DNA of 64,000 nt. Origin: Streptantibioticus cattleyicolor NRRL 8057 = DSM 46488 (GTDB lineage Bacteria; Actinomycetota; Actinomycetes; Streptomycetales; Streptomycetaceae). Every line of letters begins with the position of its first letter. Position 1 is the first letter of the stretch. Positions 50,437-58,495 of this stretch are shown here, piece by piece. Made by a program: the position numbers and the translations under genes. The notes beneath the pieces were generated by a model, which saw nothing but the letters and a program-made list of their open reading frames with translations, was not told where the DNA came from and did no database searches. The stretch covers positions 5,841,228 to 5,905,227 of the forward strand of contig NC_017586.1 of the NCBI RefSeq assembly GCF_000240165.1, written 5' to 3'.

Positions 50437-51522
50437 ATGACCGTCACCGCGCTGGAAACCCCGTCCCTGCACGCCGTACCCGAGGCCGACACCGCCGAAC
50501 AGGCCGTCGCGCGGCGGCAGTTGTCCGCCGTCCACCGGGTGCCGCTGGCCGCGCTGCGCCCCGCCGACTCGCCCCGCACCGGCCGCCAGGACAGCGCCCA
50601 CCTGCGGCTGCTCGCCGTCTCCGACGCGACCTTCCCGCCGATCCTGGTGCACCGCCCCACCATGCGCGTCATCGACGGCACCTACCGGCTGAAGGTGGCC
50701 GAACTGCGCGGCCAGAGCGAGATCGAGGCCCAGTTCTTCGACGGCACCGCCGAGGAGGCGTTCGTCCTCGCCGTGGAGGCCAACACCGGGCACGGTCTGC
50801 CGCTCACCCTCGCCGAACGCACCGCCGCCGCGCTGCGCATCCTGCGCTCGCACCCGCAGTGGTCGGACCGCGCGGTCGCCCGGGTCGCCGGGCTCTCCGA
50901 CAAGACGGTGGGCTCGCTGCGCCGCCGAGCCCCCGAAGGCATCGGCCCGGCCCCGGCCCGGGTGGGGCTCGACGGCCGGGTGCGCCCGCTGAGCACCGCC
51001 GAGGGGCGCCGGGAGGCCGGCCGGCTGCTCACCGAGTCCCCGGGCACCTCACTGCGCCGCATCGCCCAGCAGGCCGGCATCTCCCCGGCCACGGTACGGG
51101 ACGTACGGGACCGGTTACGGCGCGGCGAGGACCCGGTGCCGGGACGGGAGAGCGCCACGGCGCCGGTACGCCGGGCGGGGCGGACGCCGGGGGAGGGGGC
51201 GCCGGTGCGGGAGGTACGGCCGCGCGAGCCGGGGCGGGAGACGGCGGTACGGGAGGCCGCGGCGCGGGAGAGGGCGGCGCGGGAGACGGCGGCGCTCTTC
51301 CACAACCTCACCCGCGACCCGGCGCTGCGCCACACCGAGACCGGGCGGCAGATCCTGCGGCTGCTCGGCCCCGGTTCGCTCACCGACGCCCAGTGGCGCA
51401 CCCTCACCGACGCGGTCCCGGCGCACCGCACCCGGGACGTCGCCGCGCTCGCCGAGGAATGCGCCGATGCGTGGCTGGAGTTCGCCCGAACGCTGCGCGG
51501 CCGTTCCGCCGTCGCGCGCTGA
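50437..51522 (+). CDS. ParB-like, HTH transcriptional regulator of the cluster
   Basis: A 361-residue protein with a ParB N-terminal-type domain (residues ~30-100: VHRVPLAALRPADSP, FPPILVHRPTMRVIDGTYRL), a first helix-turn-helix (AVARVAGLSDKTVGSLRRR) and a second one (SLRRIAQQAGISPATVRDVR), then a charged Arg/Glu-rich linker and a helical end. StrR-like pathway activators share this ParB-HTH architecture, so it probably activates the cluster. No partner ParA is present. GGAAAGG precedes the ATG. Confidence 0.8.
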   Translation: MTVTALETPSLHAVPEADTAEQAVARRQLSAVHRVPLAALRPADSPRTGRQDSAHLRLLAVSDATFPPILVHRPTMRVIDGTYRLKVAELRGQSEIEAQFFDGTAEEAFVLAVEANTGHGLPLTLAERTAAALRILRSHPQWSDRAVARVAGLSDKTVGSLRRRAPEGIGPAPARVGLDGRVRPLSTAEGRREAGRLLTESPGTSLRRIAQQAGISPATVRDVRDRLRRGEDPVPGRESATAPVRRAGRTPGEGAPVREVRPREPGRETAVREAAARERAARETAALFHNLTRDPALRHTETGRQILRLLGPGSLTDAQWRTLTDAVPAHRTRDVAALAEECADAWLEFARTLRGRSAVAR

Positions 51523-51547
51523 GCCCCCGCCCCCGTCCGGCCCGGTG

Positions 51548-52720
51548 TCAGTACCGGACCTGGCGCAGGCGGGGGCCGTACGGAGCCGAGTCCAGCCAGC
51601 GGGCCGCGCGGGGCCAGAGGGGGGCGGCGGTGGCGGCGGCGCGCTGGGTCCAGCGCTGGCGCAGCCGGGGCGCCGCGAGGTGGTCGAGGGCGGCGCCGGC
51701 CGCGCGGACGTTGCGTTCGGCGGCGGCCCGCCGGGCGACGGCGTAGCCGGCCACCGGGTCACCGGGGGCGGCCGGGGAGGCTCCCCGGGCCCGGACCGCC
51801 CGCGCGGCCTCGACGGCGTCGGCGATGCCGGAGTTCATCCCCCGGGCGCCGAACGGGGGCAGCAGGTGGGCCGCCTCGCCGGCCAGCAGGACGCGGTGGA
51901 ACGGGTCGGTGAAGCGTTCCGCCACCCGCTGCTGGAACCGGTAGACCGAGGACCACACCGGCCGCGGGCGCCGTATGCCGGGGAGCACGTCGGGGAGCCA
52001 GTCGGCGGCGGAGGCGGCGAACCCCTGGGCGTCGTCACCGGGGCGGCACTGCACGTCCACCCGCCAGCCCCCGCGGAACGGCACCAGGAGGACGTTGCGG
52101 CCCCCCACGGCGGGGTGCCGGTAGTGGAAGACCCGTTCGGCGGGGAGCGGCGACGGCCCGTCGGCGACGTCCACCACGACGAACTCGGTGGCCGACGCGG
52201 TACCCGCCAGCGCGATGCCGAGGCGTTCCCGGACCACCGAGCGGGCGCCGTCCGCCGCGATGACGTGGCGGGCCTCGTGGGCGGCGCCGGAAGCGGTCAC
52301 CAGACGCACCCCGTCCTCGGCCACCGCCACCTCGCGCACCGGGTCCGCCCACCCGAACTCCACCCCGGCCGCCTCGCAGGCCCGGCGCAGCAGGTCCTCC
52401 ACCACGGTCTGCGGCAGGCTGGTGAACGGGGCCCCGGCGGCCGGGGCGCGGTAGGCGCGGGCGTACACCTCCCGGCCGGCCCACAGCGTGCGCCGGGTGT
52501 CCCACACCAGCCCGCGGGAGGCGACCTCGCCGCCGAGTCCGGGGCTGATCCGGTCCAGCAGTTCCAAGGTGGCGCGGTGCACGAAGATGGCGCGGCTGCC
52601 TGGGCGCCGCGCCCGGTGGTCCCGGGCCTCCAGCACCAGCGCCGGCAGGCCCTGGCTCCGGGCGGCGAGCGCCGCGCTCAGCCCCACCGGTCCGGCGCCG
52701 GCCACGATCAGCTCCCTCAT
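51548..52720 (-). CDS. FAD-dependent aromatic hydroxylase (PheA/TfdB/PobA class)
   Basis: A 390-residue group A flavin monooxygenase. GAGPVGLSAALAARSQGLPA is the FAD Rossmann motif, HVIAADGARSVVRERLGI the DG motif, and VLLAGEAAHLLPPFGARGMN the GD-like motif (Gly-Glu instead of Gly-Asp). It likely hydroxylates an aromatic ring such as p-hydroxy- or p-aminobenzoate. Its ATG overlaps the stop of the chorismate-lyase-like gene by four bases, so the two act together. It is transcribed opposite to the main cluster genes. Confidence 0.85.
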   Translation of the reverse strand: MRELIVAGAGPVGLSAALAARSQGLPALVLEARDHRARRPGSRAIFVHRATLELLDRISPGLGGEVASRGLVWDTRRTLWAGREVYARAYRAPAAGAPFTSLPQTVVEDLLRRACEAAGVEFGWADPVREVAVAEDGVRLVTASGAAHEARHVIAADGARSVVRERLGIALAGTASATEFVVVDVADGPSPLPAERVFHYRHPAVGGRNVLLVPFRGGWRVDVQCRPGDDAQGFAASAADWLPDVLPGIRRPRPVWSSVYRFQQRVAERFTDPFHRVLLAGEAAHLLPPFGARGMNSGIADAVEAARAVRARGASPAAPGDPVAGYAVARRAAAERNVRAAGAALDHLAAPRLRQRWTQRAAATAAPLWPRAARWLDSAPYGPRLRQVRY

Positions 52721-53289
52721 GCCGCCCACGTCCCGGTGGCGGTGAGGCGGGCCGGCACGACCGCCGGGTCGAACTCCTCGGTGACCAGGAGCGGCGCCTC
52801 CTCGTCGAGCCGGAGCAGATAGCCGCGGCGCACCGCGCGGTACGGGCCGTGGGCCCCGGGCCACCAGGCCAGCTCGACCAGGAGCGGCACCCGGCGCTGG
52901 CCGGCGGCGCGTACCGCCGCCGCGGCCCCCATCGGCACCGTGCGCCCGGTGACCGCGGCGGCCAGCGCGGGACGGCCGGGCAGCCGGCCGACGACCAGGT
53001 TGCGGGAGACCAACCTGCCCCGCCCGGTGCGCAGTTCGCTGCGGCGCACCAGGCACGCCTCGCCCGGCGGCAGCCGCAGCTGCGTCCGCAGCCGCGCGTC
53101 GAGCGGCCCGGGGTCGGTCACCTCCTGGGCGGTGACCCGGACCCGCAGCGGGACGCCGAGCCGGGCCTGGAGGGCGTCGGTGGTGGAGCCCGCGCGGCCC
53201 AGCAGCCGCCGGGTGAACGGGTCGGCGAAGCCGTCCGGCGGCAGCCCGCGGGCCGCGGTCGCGGCCGGTACGGCGTGGTCGACGGCCAT
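52717..53289 (-). CDS. Chorismate-lyase-like protein (DUF98/UbiC class)
   Basis: A 190-residue protein with the DUF98 pattern: LLGRAGSTTDALQARLGVPL, then RLPPGEACLVRRSELRTGRG and LVSRNLVVGRLPGRPALAAA. Family members cleave chorismate to 4-hydroxybenzoate and pyruvate. Here it could instead act on 4-amino-4-deoxychorismate, since the cluster has an ADC synthase but no visible PabC-type lyase. AAGGAGGG precedes the ATG. Coupled to the flavin hydroxylase downstream. A UTRA-type sensor domain is the main alternative. Confidence 0.6.
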   Translation of the reverse strand: MAVDHAVPAATAARGLPPDGFADPFTRRLLGRAGSTTDALQARLGVPLRVRVTAQEVTDPGPLDARLRTQLRLPPGEACLVRRSELRTGRGRLVSRNLVVGRLPGRPALAAAVTGRTVPMGAAAAVRAAGQRRVPLLVELAWWPGAHGPYRAVRRGYLLRLDEEAPLLVTEEFDPAVVPARLTATGTWAA

Positions 53290-53321
53290 CGGTGGCCCTC
53301 CTTCACAGGCGGTCGCGGTAC

Positions 53322-53510
53322 CCAGTGCCGCGTCAGCCAGGGTTTGCCCCGTCGCGACGCCCGGCACGGCGCCTCGCGGCGTTGCCGGACCAGCCGAGTA
53401 GGCCCCGGGGGTACCCCGCGGGGCAGGGGGAGAGGCTGGTCCGGCGCCTTGCGATGCACCGCACCGGACGCCGCTCCTCACCGGGCGAACCCTGGCTGAC
53501 GCGGCACTGG
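53322..53510. repeat. 189-bp concentric foldback (nested inverted repeats)
   Basis: Outer arms of 23 bp (53322-53344 and 53488-53510, beginning CCAGTGCCGCGTCAGCC) are perfect inverted copies, extended to 28 bp with one mismatch. Inner arms GCCGGACCAGCC (53384-53395) and GGCTGGTCCGGC (53434-53445) are perfect, and GGGGTACCCC (53408-53417) lies at the centre. The sequence between arms also matches imperfectly with many transitions. All share one axis near 53414, so the whole element can fold on itself. It could be a MITE or a structured RNA/operator; no target duplication was found. Confidence 0.75.
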
Positions 53511-53591
53511 ACATGGAGCACGGGCCGCGCTGGGACCGCGGCCCGTGCGTCGGTGGGGCGGGCCGCCACGGGAGGCGGCGGCCCGGCCGGA

Positions 53592-54071
53592 TCAGGCGGA
53601 CGGGGTGTAGTTCCCCGGGGTCAGCCGGGCGGTGATGGCCACTCGGTTGTAGGCGTTGATCACCGTGATCGCCCAGACCAGCTGGGCCAGTTGGGCCTCG
53701 CCGAAGACGTTGACCGCGTGCTCGTACACCTCGTCGGGCACATGGCCGTCGTGCACCAGGGTGATGGCCTCGGTCAGGGCCAGGGCGGCGCGCTCCCGGT
53801 CGTCGAAGAACGGGGTCTCCTCCCAGGCGTTGAGCGCGTAGATGCGCTGCTCGGTCTCGCCCGCCGCCCGGGCGTCGAGGGCGTGCATGTCGAGGCAGAA
53901 CGCGCAGCCGTTGATCTGCGAGGCGCGGATGCGCACCAGCTCCAGCAGGCTCTTCTCCAGCCCGGCCTCCTCGGCGGCCTTGGCCGCGGTGCCGGCCAGC
54001 CGGTTCATCACGGCGTAGGTGGGGGCGGAGAGGTCCTTGAGGTTCAGGCGCTTGGAATTCTTCGAAGTCAT
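53592..54071 (-). CDS. AhpD-like carboxymuconolactone decarboxylase family protein (second copy)
   Basis: A 159-residue CMD/AhpD protein with the redox CxxC-DxH block (SQINGCAFCLDMHALDAR), clearly related to the one at 33487. It may protect against peroxide or reactive nitrogen, which would suit a nitrite-producing cluster, but that is a guess. TAGCGT lies seven bases before the ATG and no ribosome site is present, suggesting a leaderless mRNA. A perfect palindrome lies upstream. Confidence 0.9.
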   Translation of the reverse strand: MTSKNSKRLNLKDLSAPTYAVMNRLAGTAAKAAEEAGLEKSLLELVRIRASQINGCAFCLDMHALDARAAGETEQRIYALNAWEETPFFDDRERAALALTEAITLVHDGHVPDEVYEHAVNVFGEAQLAQLVWAITVINAYNRVAITARLTPGNYTPSA

Positions 54072-54108
54072 GCCCTGAACGCTAGGAGCCCGGGCGCGGT
54101 GAGCACCA

Positions 54109-54135
54109 GCGTTCAACCGGGTGGTGGTTGAACGC
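54109..54135. promoter_or_regulatory. Perfect palindrome upstream of the AhpD-like gene
   Basis: GCGTTCAACC (54109-54118) and GGTTGAACGC (54126-54135) are perfect 10-bp arms with a seven-base spacer, 38-64 bp upstream of the start and just upstream of its TAGCGT box. It is probably an operator; the regulator is unknown. Confidence 0.55.
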
Positions 54136-54247
54136 CGGCCACCGGAGCGGGCGTTGGACGGCCGCGAGAGGGCGGTGACCCTTGGCGCGCACGGGTTGAC
54201 ACCGAGATAGCTCACGGAAAAGATAAATATCGGCAGGCAGGAGAGGG

Positions 54248-54275
54248 TGCCCCGGCGGAGTGATCCGCCGGGGCA
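54248..54275. terminator. Hairpin between AhpD-like and LuxE-like genes
   Basis: TGCCCCGGCGGA (54248-54259) and TCCGCCGGGGCA (54264-54275) form a perfect 12-bp stem with a GTGA loop. It lies in the ~400-bp divergent gap, where the rest shows no coding pattern, and may insulate the two promoters or be a 5'-leader hairpin. Confidence 0.5.
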
Positions 54276-54474
54276 TGCCCTTCCCCTCCGCCGCGTCACC
54301 GGCGGCGCCCCGAAGGCCCCGTGCGCCACGCACCGCCCGTCTCCACCAGTGCCCCGCGCCGCCGCACCTCCGCTCCCTCGCACTGCCCTTCTCCATGCCC
54401 CCGTGGCCGCGCCCCGCCCACCGGCGGACGCCCGGCCCGTGCCAGGCACCGACTGACGAAACGGTTGGAAGCAG

Positions 54475-55560
54475 ATGACAGAGTTGATGACCGGCGGCCC
54501 GCTGACCGCGGGCACGCCCGAGGCGTCGGAACACCTGCGCGAGATCCTGCGCTGGCACTTCGACCCGCGCACCGGCTCGCCGTTCTGGCTGCGCAAGGCC
54601 CGCGACCTGGACTTCGACCCGCTCAACGACATCCACCACATCGCCGATCTGCGCCGCTTCCCCGACGTCAGCGGCGAACTGCGCACCGTCCCGGTGGAGG
54701 ACCTGGTCCCCGAGGGCCACGTCGACCGCTTCTTCGAGGTGTTCGAGTCCGGCGGCACCGTCGGCGCCCCCAAGCGCGTGGTCGACAGCGTCTCGCGCAC
54801 CCTCAACGTCGACTGGGTCAGCACCGTCCTCGCCGACCACGGCTTCCCCGCCCACGGCCACTGGCTGCACGTCGGACCCACCGGCCCGCACGTCGTCGGA
54901 CGCACCGTCAAACGCCTGGCGGAGCTGCGCGGCGCGATGTGCTTCACCCTCGACTTCGACCCGCGCTGGGTGAAGCGGCTGATCGGCTCCGGCCGCACCG
55001 CGCTCGCCGACGAGTACCGCGACTACCTGCTCGACCAGGTCGAACTCGTGGCCCGCTCGCAGGACGTCAAGGTCCTCTTCATCACCCCGCCGGTGCTGGA
55101 GGCGCTGTGCGCCCGGCCCGCCCTGTACGAACGGCTCGCCTCGACCGTCGAGGGCATCCTGTGGGCCGGCACCAGCATCAGCCCCGAGACGCTGCGCCAG
55201 ATCGAGGAGACCTTCTTCCCGCGCGCCAAGGTGGCCGCCATCTACGGCAACACCATCATGGGCATCGCCCCGCAGCGCCCCCGCGCCGAGGGCGACGAGT
55301 TCCCCTGCGTCTTCCGCCCGTTCTTCCCGCAGTCCGTGGTGGAACTGGTCGACCCGGGGACCGGCGAACCGGTCGGCTACGGCGAACGCGGCCAGGTCCG
55401 CATCCACCTGCTCAGCCGCGACATGTTCCTGCCCAACGTGCTGGAGCGGGACACCGCGGTACGGGTCCGCCCGGCGCCCGGCGACACCGTCGACGGCCTC
55501 GCCGACGTCGGACCGCTGCGCGACGCCGACGCCCCCGCGGTCATCGAAGGGGTCTACTGA
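54475..55560 (+). CDS. LuxE/PaaK-like acyl-activating protein
   Basis: A 361-residue adenylate-forming protein of the LuxE acyl-protein synthetase/phenylacetate-CoA ligase branch. The P-loop FESGGTVGAPKRVV (residues ~87-100), HWLHVGPTGPHVVGRTVKRL and LWAGTSISPETLRQIEETFF fit the family. LuxE activates a fatty acid and passes it to the LuxC reductase. The next gene is a LuxC-like reductase whose ATG overlaps this stop (TGATG), so the pair should reduce a carboxylic acid to an aldehyde. GGAAG precedes the ATG. Confidence 0.8.
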   Translation: MTELMTGGPLTAGTPEASEHLREILRWHFDPRTGSPFWLRKARDLDFDPLNDIHHIADLRRFPDVSGELRTVPVEDLVPEGHVDRFFEVFESGGTVGAPKRVVDSVSRTLNVDWVSTVLADHGFPAHGHWLHVGPTGPHVVGRTVKRLAELRGAMCFTLDFDPRWVKRLIGSGRTALADEYRDYLLDQVELVARSQDVKVLFITPPVLEALCARPALYERLASTVEGILWAGTSISPETLRQIEETFFPRAKVAAIYGNTIMGIAPQRPRAEGDEFPCVFRPFFPQSVVELVDPGTGEPVGYGERGQVRIHLLSRDMFLPNVLERDTAVRVRPAPGDTVDGLADVGPLRDADAPAVIEGVY

Positions 55561-56936
55561 TGACCGGCGCCCCACCGCTCGCCGTGGTCGAGCCGGTGAT
55601 CGGCGGCGCGGACGCCCCCAGCCGCGACCGCGCGCGACTCACCGCGGTCGACGGCACCCCGCTGGCCGAGATCGGCCTCGCCCCCCGGCTCCTCGCCCTC
55701 GCCGCGGTGGGCCGGGTACGGGCCGCGGCCGGCGGGCCGCCACCGGCCGCCGAGGTCTTCGCCCGGGCCGGAGAACTCTTCGCCACCGCCGAACTCGCCG
55801 GCGAGAGCGTCGAGGAGTACCGGCGCCGGGTCACCATGGCCACCGGCACCCCCGGCCCCGCCATCACCCGGGCCGTCGCCGGCATCCGCGCCGCCCTCGG
55901 CATGACCGACCGCCTCAACCGGGCCGAACTCCCCGCCGAGTTCGCCGTCCCCGGCTACGCCACCCGCTGGGTGCCGCGCGGCACCGTGCTCGCCGCCATC
56001 GTCCCCAACAACCACCCCGAACCCAACGTCACCTGGGTCCGCGCGCTCTCCCTGGGCGCCAGCGTGCTGGTCCGCCCGGGCAGCAAGGACCCGTTCACCC
56101 CGCGCCGGCTGCTGGCCGCGCTGCTGGCCGCCGGGCTCGACCCGGACCGGGCCGCGTTCCTGCCCGGCGGCCACGAGGTCGGCGAACACCTGCTGCAACA
56201 GGCCGATTTGGGGCTGGTCTACGGCGGCCCGGACGCGGTGGCCCGCTGGACCACCCGCGCCGACGTCCTGGTCCGCGGCCCCGGCCGCAGCAAGGCCCTG
56301 GTCGGCCCCGACCCCGACGACGACCTCCTGGACCACCTGACCGAGTGGATCGCCGACGACGGCGGGGTGCGCTGCAACAACATCTCGGTGGTGCTCACCT
56401 CCGGCCCGGTCCGGCCGCTCGCCGACCGCCTCGCCGCCCGGCTCGCCGCGCTCCCCGTGCTGCCGCTGCTGGACGAGAAGGCCACCTTGCCCGCCACCGG
56501 ACGCCAGGCCGCCACCGCCCTGCGCGACCACCTCACCCGGATCACCGCCGGCACCACCGACCACAGCACCCCGCGCTACGACGAGGGACCGCTGGCCGAC
56601 CCCGGCGACGGCACCACGGTGCTACGGCCGATGGTGCTCTCCACCGAGGACCCGGCACACCCGCTGATCGGCACCGAACTGCCGTTCCCCTTCGTGGTCG
56701 TCGCCCCCTGGCGCCCGCAGGACGGCACCCGGCCGCTGCGCGACTCGCTGGTGGTCAGCATCCCCGACGACCACGCCGAACTGGCCGAGGCCGCGCTGCG
56801 CGAACCCACCGTGCGCAAGGTGGTCACCGGCCGCGTCCGCCCCTGGTCCTCGGTACCGGAACTGCCGCACGACGGCAGCCTCGCCACCTTCCTGCTCGAA
56901 CCCAAGGGCCTGGTCACCGACGCGGCGGACCGTTGA
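55560..56936 (+). CDS. LuxC-like acyl reductase (aldehyde-dehydrogenase fold)
   Basis: A 458-residue member of the aldehyde dehydrogenase superfamily, LuxC/acyl-CoA-reductase branch. VLAAIVPNNHPEPNVTWVRA starts the NAD(P) domain and DDGGVRCNNISVVLTSG contains the catalytic Cys272 (RCNN, as in LuxC). It reduces the acyl group supplied by the LuxE-like protein to an aldehyde with NAD(P)H. Coupled to that gene by a TGATG overlap. Which acid is reduced is unknown; an aminobenzoate is one possibility. Confidence 0.78.
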   Translation: MTGAPPLAVVEPVIGGADAPSRDRARLTAVDGTPLAEIGLAPRLLALAAVGRVRAAAGGPPPAAEVFARAGELFATAELAGESVEEYRRRVTMATGTPGPAITRAVAGIRAALGMTDRLNRAELPAEFAVPGYATRWVPRGTVLAAIVPNNHPEPNVTWVRALSLGASVLVRPGSKDPFTPRRLLAALLAAGLDPDRAAFLPGGHEVGEHLLQQADLGLVYGGPDAVARWTTRADVLVRGPGRSKALVGPDPDDDLLDHLTEWIADDGGVRCNNISVVLTSGPVRPLADRLAARLAALPVLPLLDEKATLPATGRQAATALRDHLTRITAGTTDHSTPRYDEGPLADPGDGTTVLRPMVLSTEDPAHPLIGTELPFPFVVVAPWRPQDGTRPLRDSLVVSIPDDHAELAEAALREPTVRKVVTGRVRPWSSVPELPHDGSLATFLLEPKGLVTDAADR

Positions 56937-57049
56937 CCCCGCATCCCACGGTGCCACCCGCGCAACGCCCCCGCGGGGCCGCCCCACCCGCCCCGCGCCG
57001 GGCCCGCGGTGACCGTGCCGCCCGCCGCGCCGACACAAAGAGACGAGCC

Positions 57050-58432
57050 ATGATCCTCACCGAGACCCCGCCCGGGACACCACCCACCACCCCGGGCGCC
57101 CCCTCCGCCACCATCCCACCGGCCGCCAACTGGCGCACCCTGCCCGCCGTCCAGCAACCCACCTGGTCCGACCCGGCGCTCGCCGCCCGGGTCATGGACC
57201 ACCTGGCCCTCCAGCCCTCGCTCACCGCACCCGCCGACGTCCGCCGGCTGGGCGCCGCGCTCGCCCACGTCAGCGCCGGCCGCGCCTTCCTGGTCCAGGC
57301 CGGCGACTGCGCCGAGCCGGTGGGCGCCGCCGGACTCGCCGCGGTACGCGGCAAACACCGCGTCATCGGCGAGATGGCCGAGATCATCAGCAGCGCCTGG
57401 AACGCCCCCACGGTCACCGTCGGCCGGATCGCCGGACAGTACGCCAAACCCCGCTCCCAGCCCCAGGAGACCGTCGACGGCCGCACCCTGCCGGTCTTCC
57501 GCGGCTCCATGGTCAACGCCCCCGAGCCCGACCCCGCCGCCCGCCGGCACGACCCGCGCCGGATGCTCACCGCCTACCACACCGCCCGCGGCGTCCTCGG
57601 CGAACTCCACCTGATCGCCCACGAGACCGCCTCCGGCCAGCTGTCCGAGCTGTGGGCGCCGGACGCCGAACCGTGGACCGGCCAACTGCCCACCCGCCCC
57701 TGGGACGGCACGCTGCGCTCCATCGTCCGCGACTACGGCCAGACCCGCCGCACCGACGGCACCTGGCGGCGCACCGGGATGTGGACCAGCCACGAGGCGC
57801 TCGTCCTCGACTACGAGCAGGCGTTCGTCCGGCTCGACCCGTTCACCGGAGAGCACTACCTGCTCTCCACCCACCAGCCGTGGATCGGCGAACGCACCCG
57901 GCAGACCGACGGCGCCCACGTCGCCTTCGCCGCCCGGATCGCCAACCCGGTCGGCCTGAAGGTCGGACCCGACGCCGACCCGGCCACCGTGGTCGAGCTG
58001 TGCCGCAGGCTCGACCCGCACCGCCGCCCCGGCCGGCTCACCCTCATCACCAGGATGGGCGCCGCCCGGGTCCGCGACCGGCTGCCGCGCATCGTCCGCG
58101 CGGTCGAGGAGGCCGGCCACGAAGTGGTCTGGGCCTGCGACCCGATGCACGGCAACACGGTCACCGAGGGCGGTCGCAAGACCCGCCACCTGTCCGCCGT
58201 CCACGACGAGATCCGGGGCTTCTTCGAGGTCCTGCGCCGGGCCGGCCAGTGGCCCGGCGGCGTCCACCTGGAGGTGGCCGGCGACCACGTCACCGAGTGC
58301 CTGGGCGACCACGGCCCCAAGGACGCCGCCGGCCTCGCCCGCGCCTACCGCACCCTGTGCGACCCGCGCCTCAACGACGACCAGGCCCGCGCCACCGCCG
58401 GCCTCATCGCCGACCTGATCGCCCGGGGCTGA
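57050..58432 (+). CDS. Class II 3-deoxy-7-phosphoheptulonate (DAHP) synthase
   Basis: A 460-residue plant-type DAHP synthase that condenses phosphoenolpyruvate with erythrose 4-phosphate, the first step of the shikimate pathway. Diagnostic blocks are FLVQAGDCAEPVG, GRIAGQYAKPRSQP, LPVFRGSMVNAPEP, KVGPDADP and VVWACDPMHGNTV. A second, cluster-borne copy of this enzyme usually raises chorismate supply for a shikimate-derived product. It is followed by an ADC synthase, which fits. The ATG follows AGACGAG. Confidence 0.96.
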   Translation: MILTETPPGTPPTTPGAPSATIPPAANWRTLPAVQQPTWSDPALAARVMDHLALQPSLTAPADVRRLGAALAHVSAGRAFLVQAGDCAEPVGAAGLAAVRGKHRVIGEMAEIISSAWNAPTVTVGRIAGQYAKPRSQPQETVDGRTLPVFRGSMVNAPEPDPAARRHDPRRMLTAYHTARGVLGELHLIAHETASGQLSELWAPDAEPWTGQLPTRPWDGTLRSIVRDYGQTRRTDGTWRRTGMWTSHEALVLDYEQAFVRLDPFTGEHYLLSTHQPWIGERTRQTDGAHVAFAARIANPVGLKVGPDADPATVVELCRRLDPHRRPGRLTLITRMGAARVRDRLPRIVRAVEEAGHEVVWACDPMHGNTVTEGGRKTRHLSAVHDEIRGFFEVLRRAGQWPGGVHLEVAGDHVTECLGDHGPKDAAGLARAYRTLCDPRLNDDQARATAGLIADLIARG

Positions 58433-58495
58433 CCGCCCGCCGCCGCCCGCCGATCCGCGCCGCGACCCGGCGCCGGACGACCCCAGGGAAGCCGT

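Noticed and set aside
53322..53510. Foldback considered as a simple bidirectional terminator
   Set aside because: Arms are much longer than terminators and the element lies between two genes of the same direction, just upstream of one start.
48096..55560. Four cluster genes (48096, 49193, 50437, 54475) each exactly 1086 bp long
   Set aside because: The proteins are unrelated in sequence and fold; equal length is a coincidence, not a duplication.
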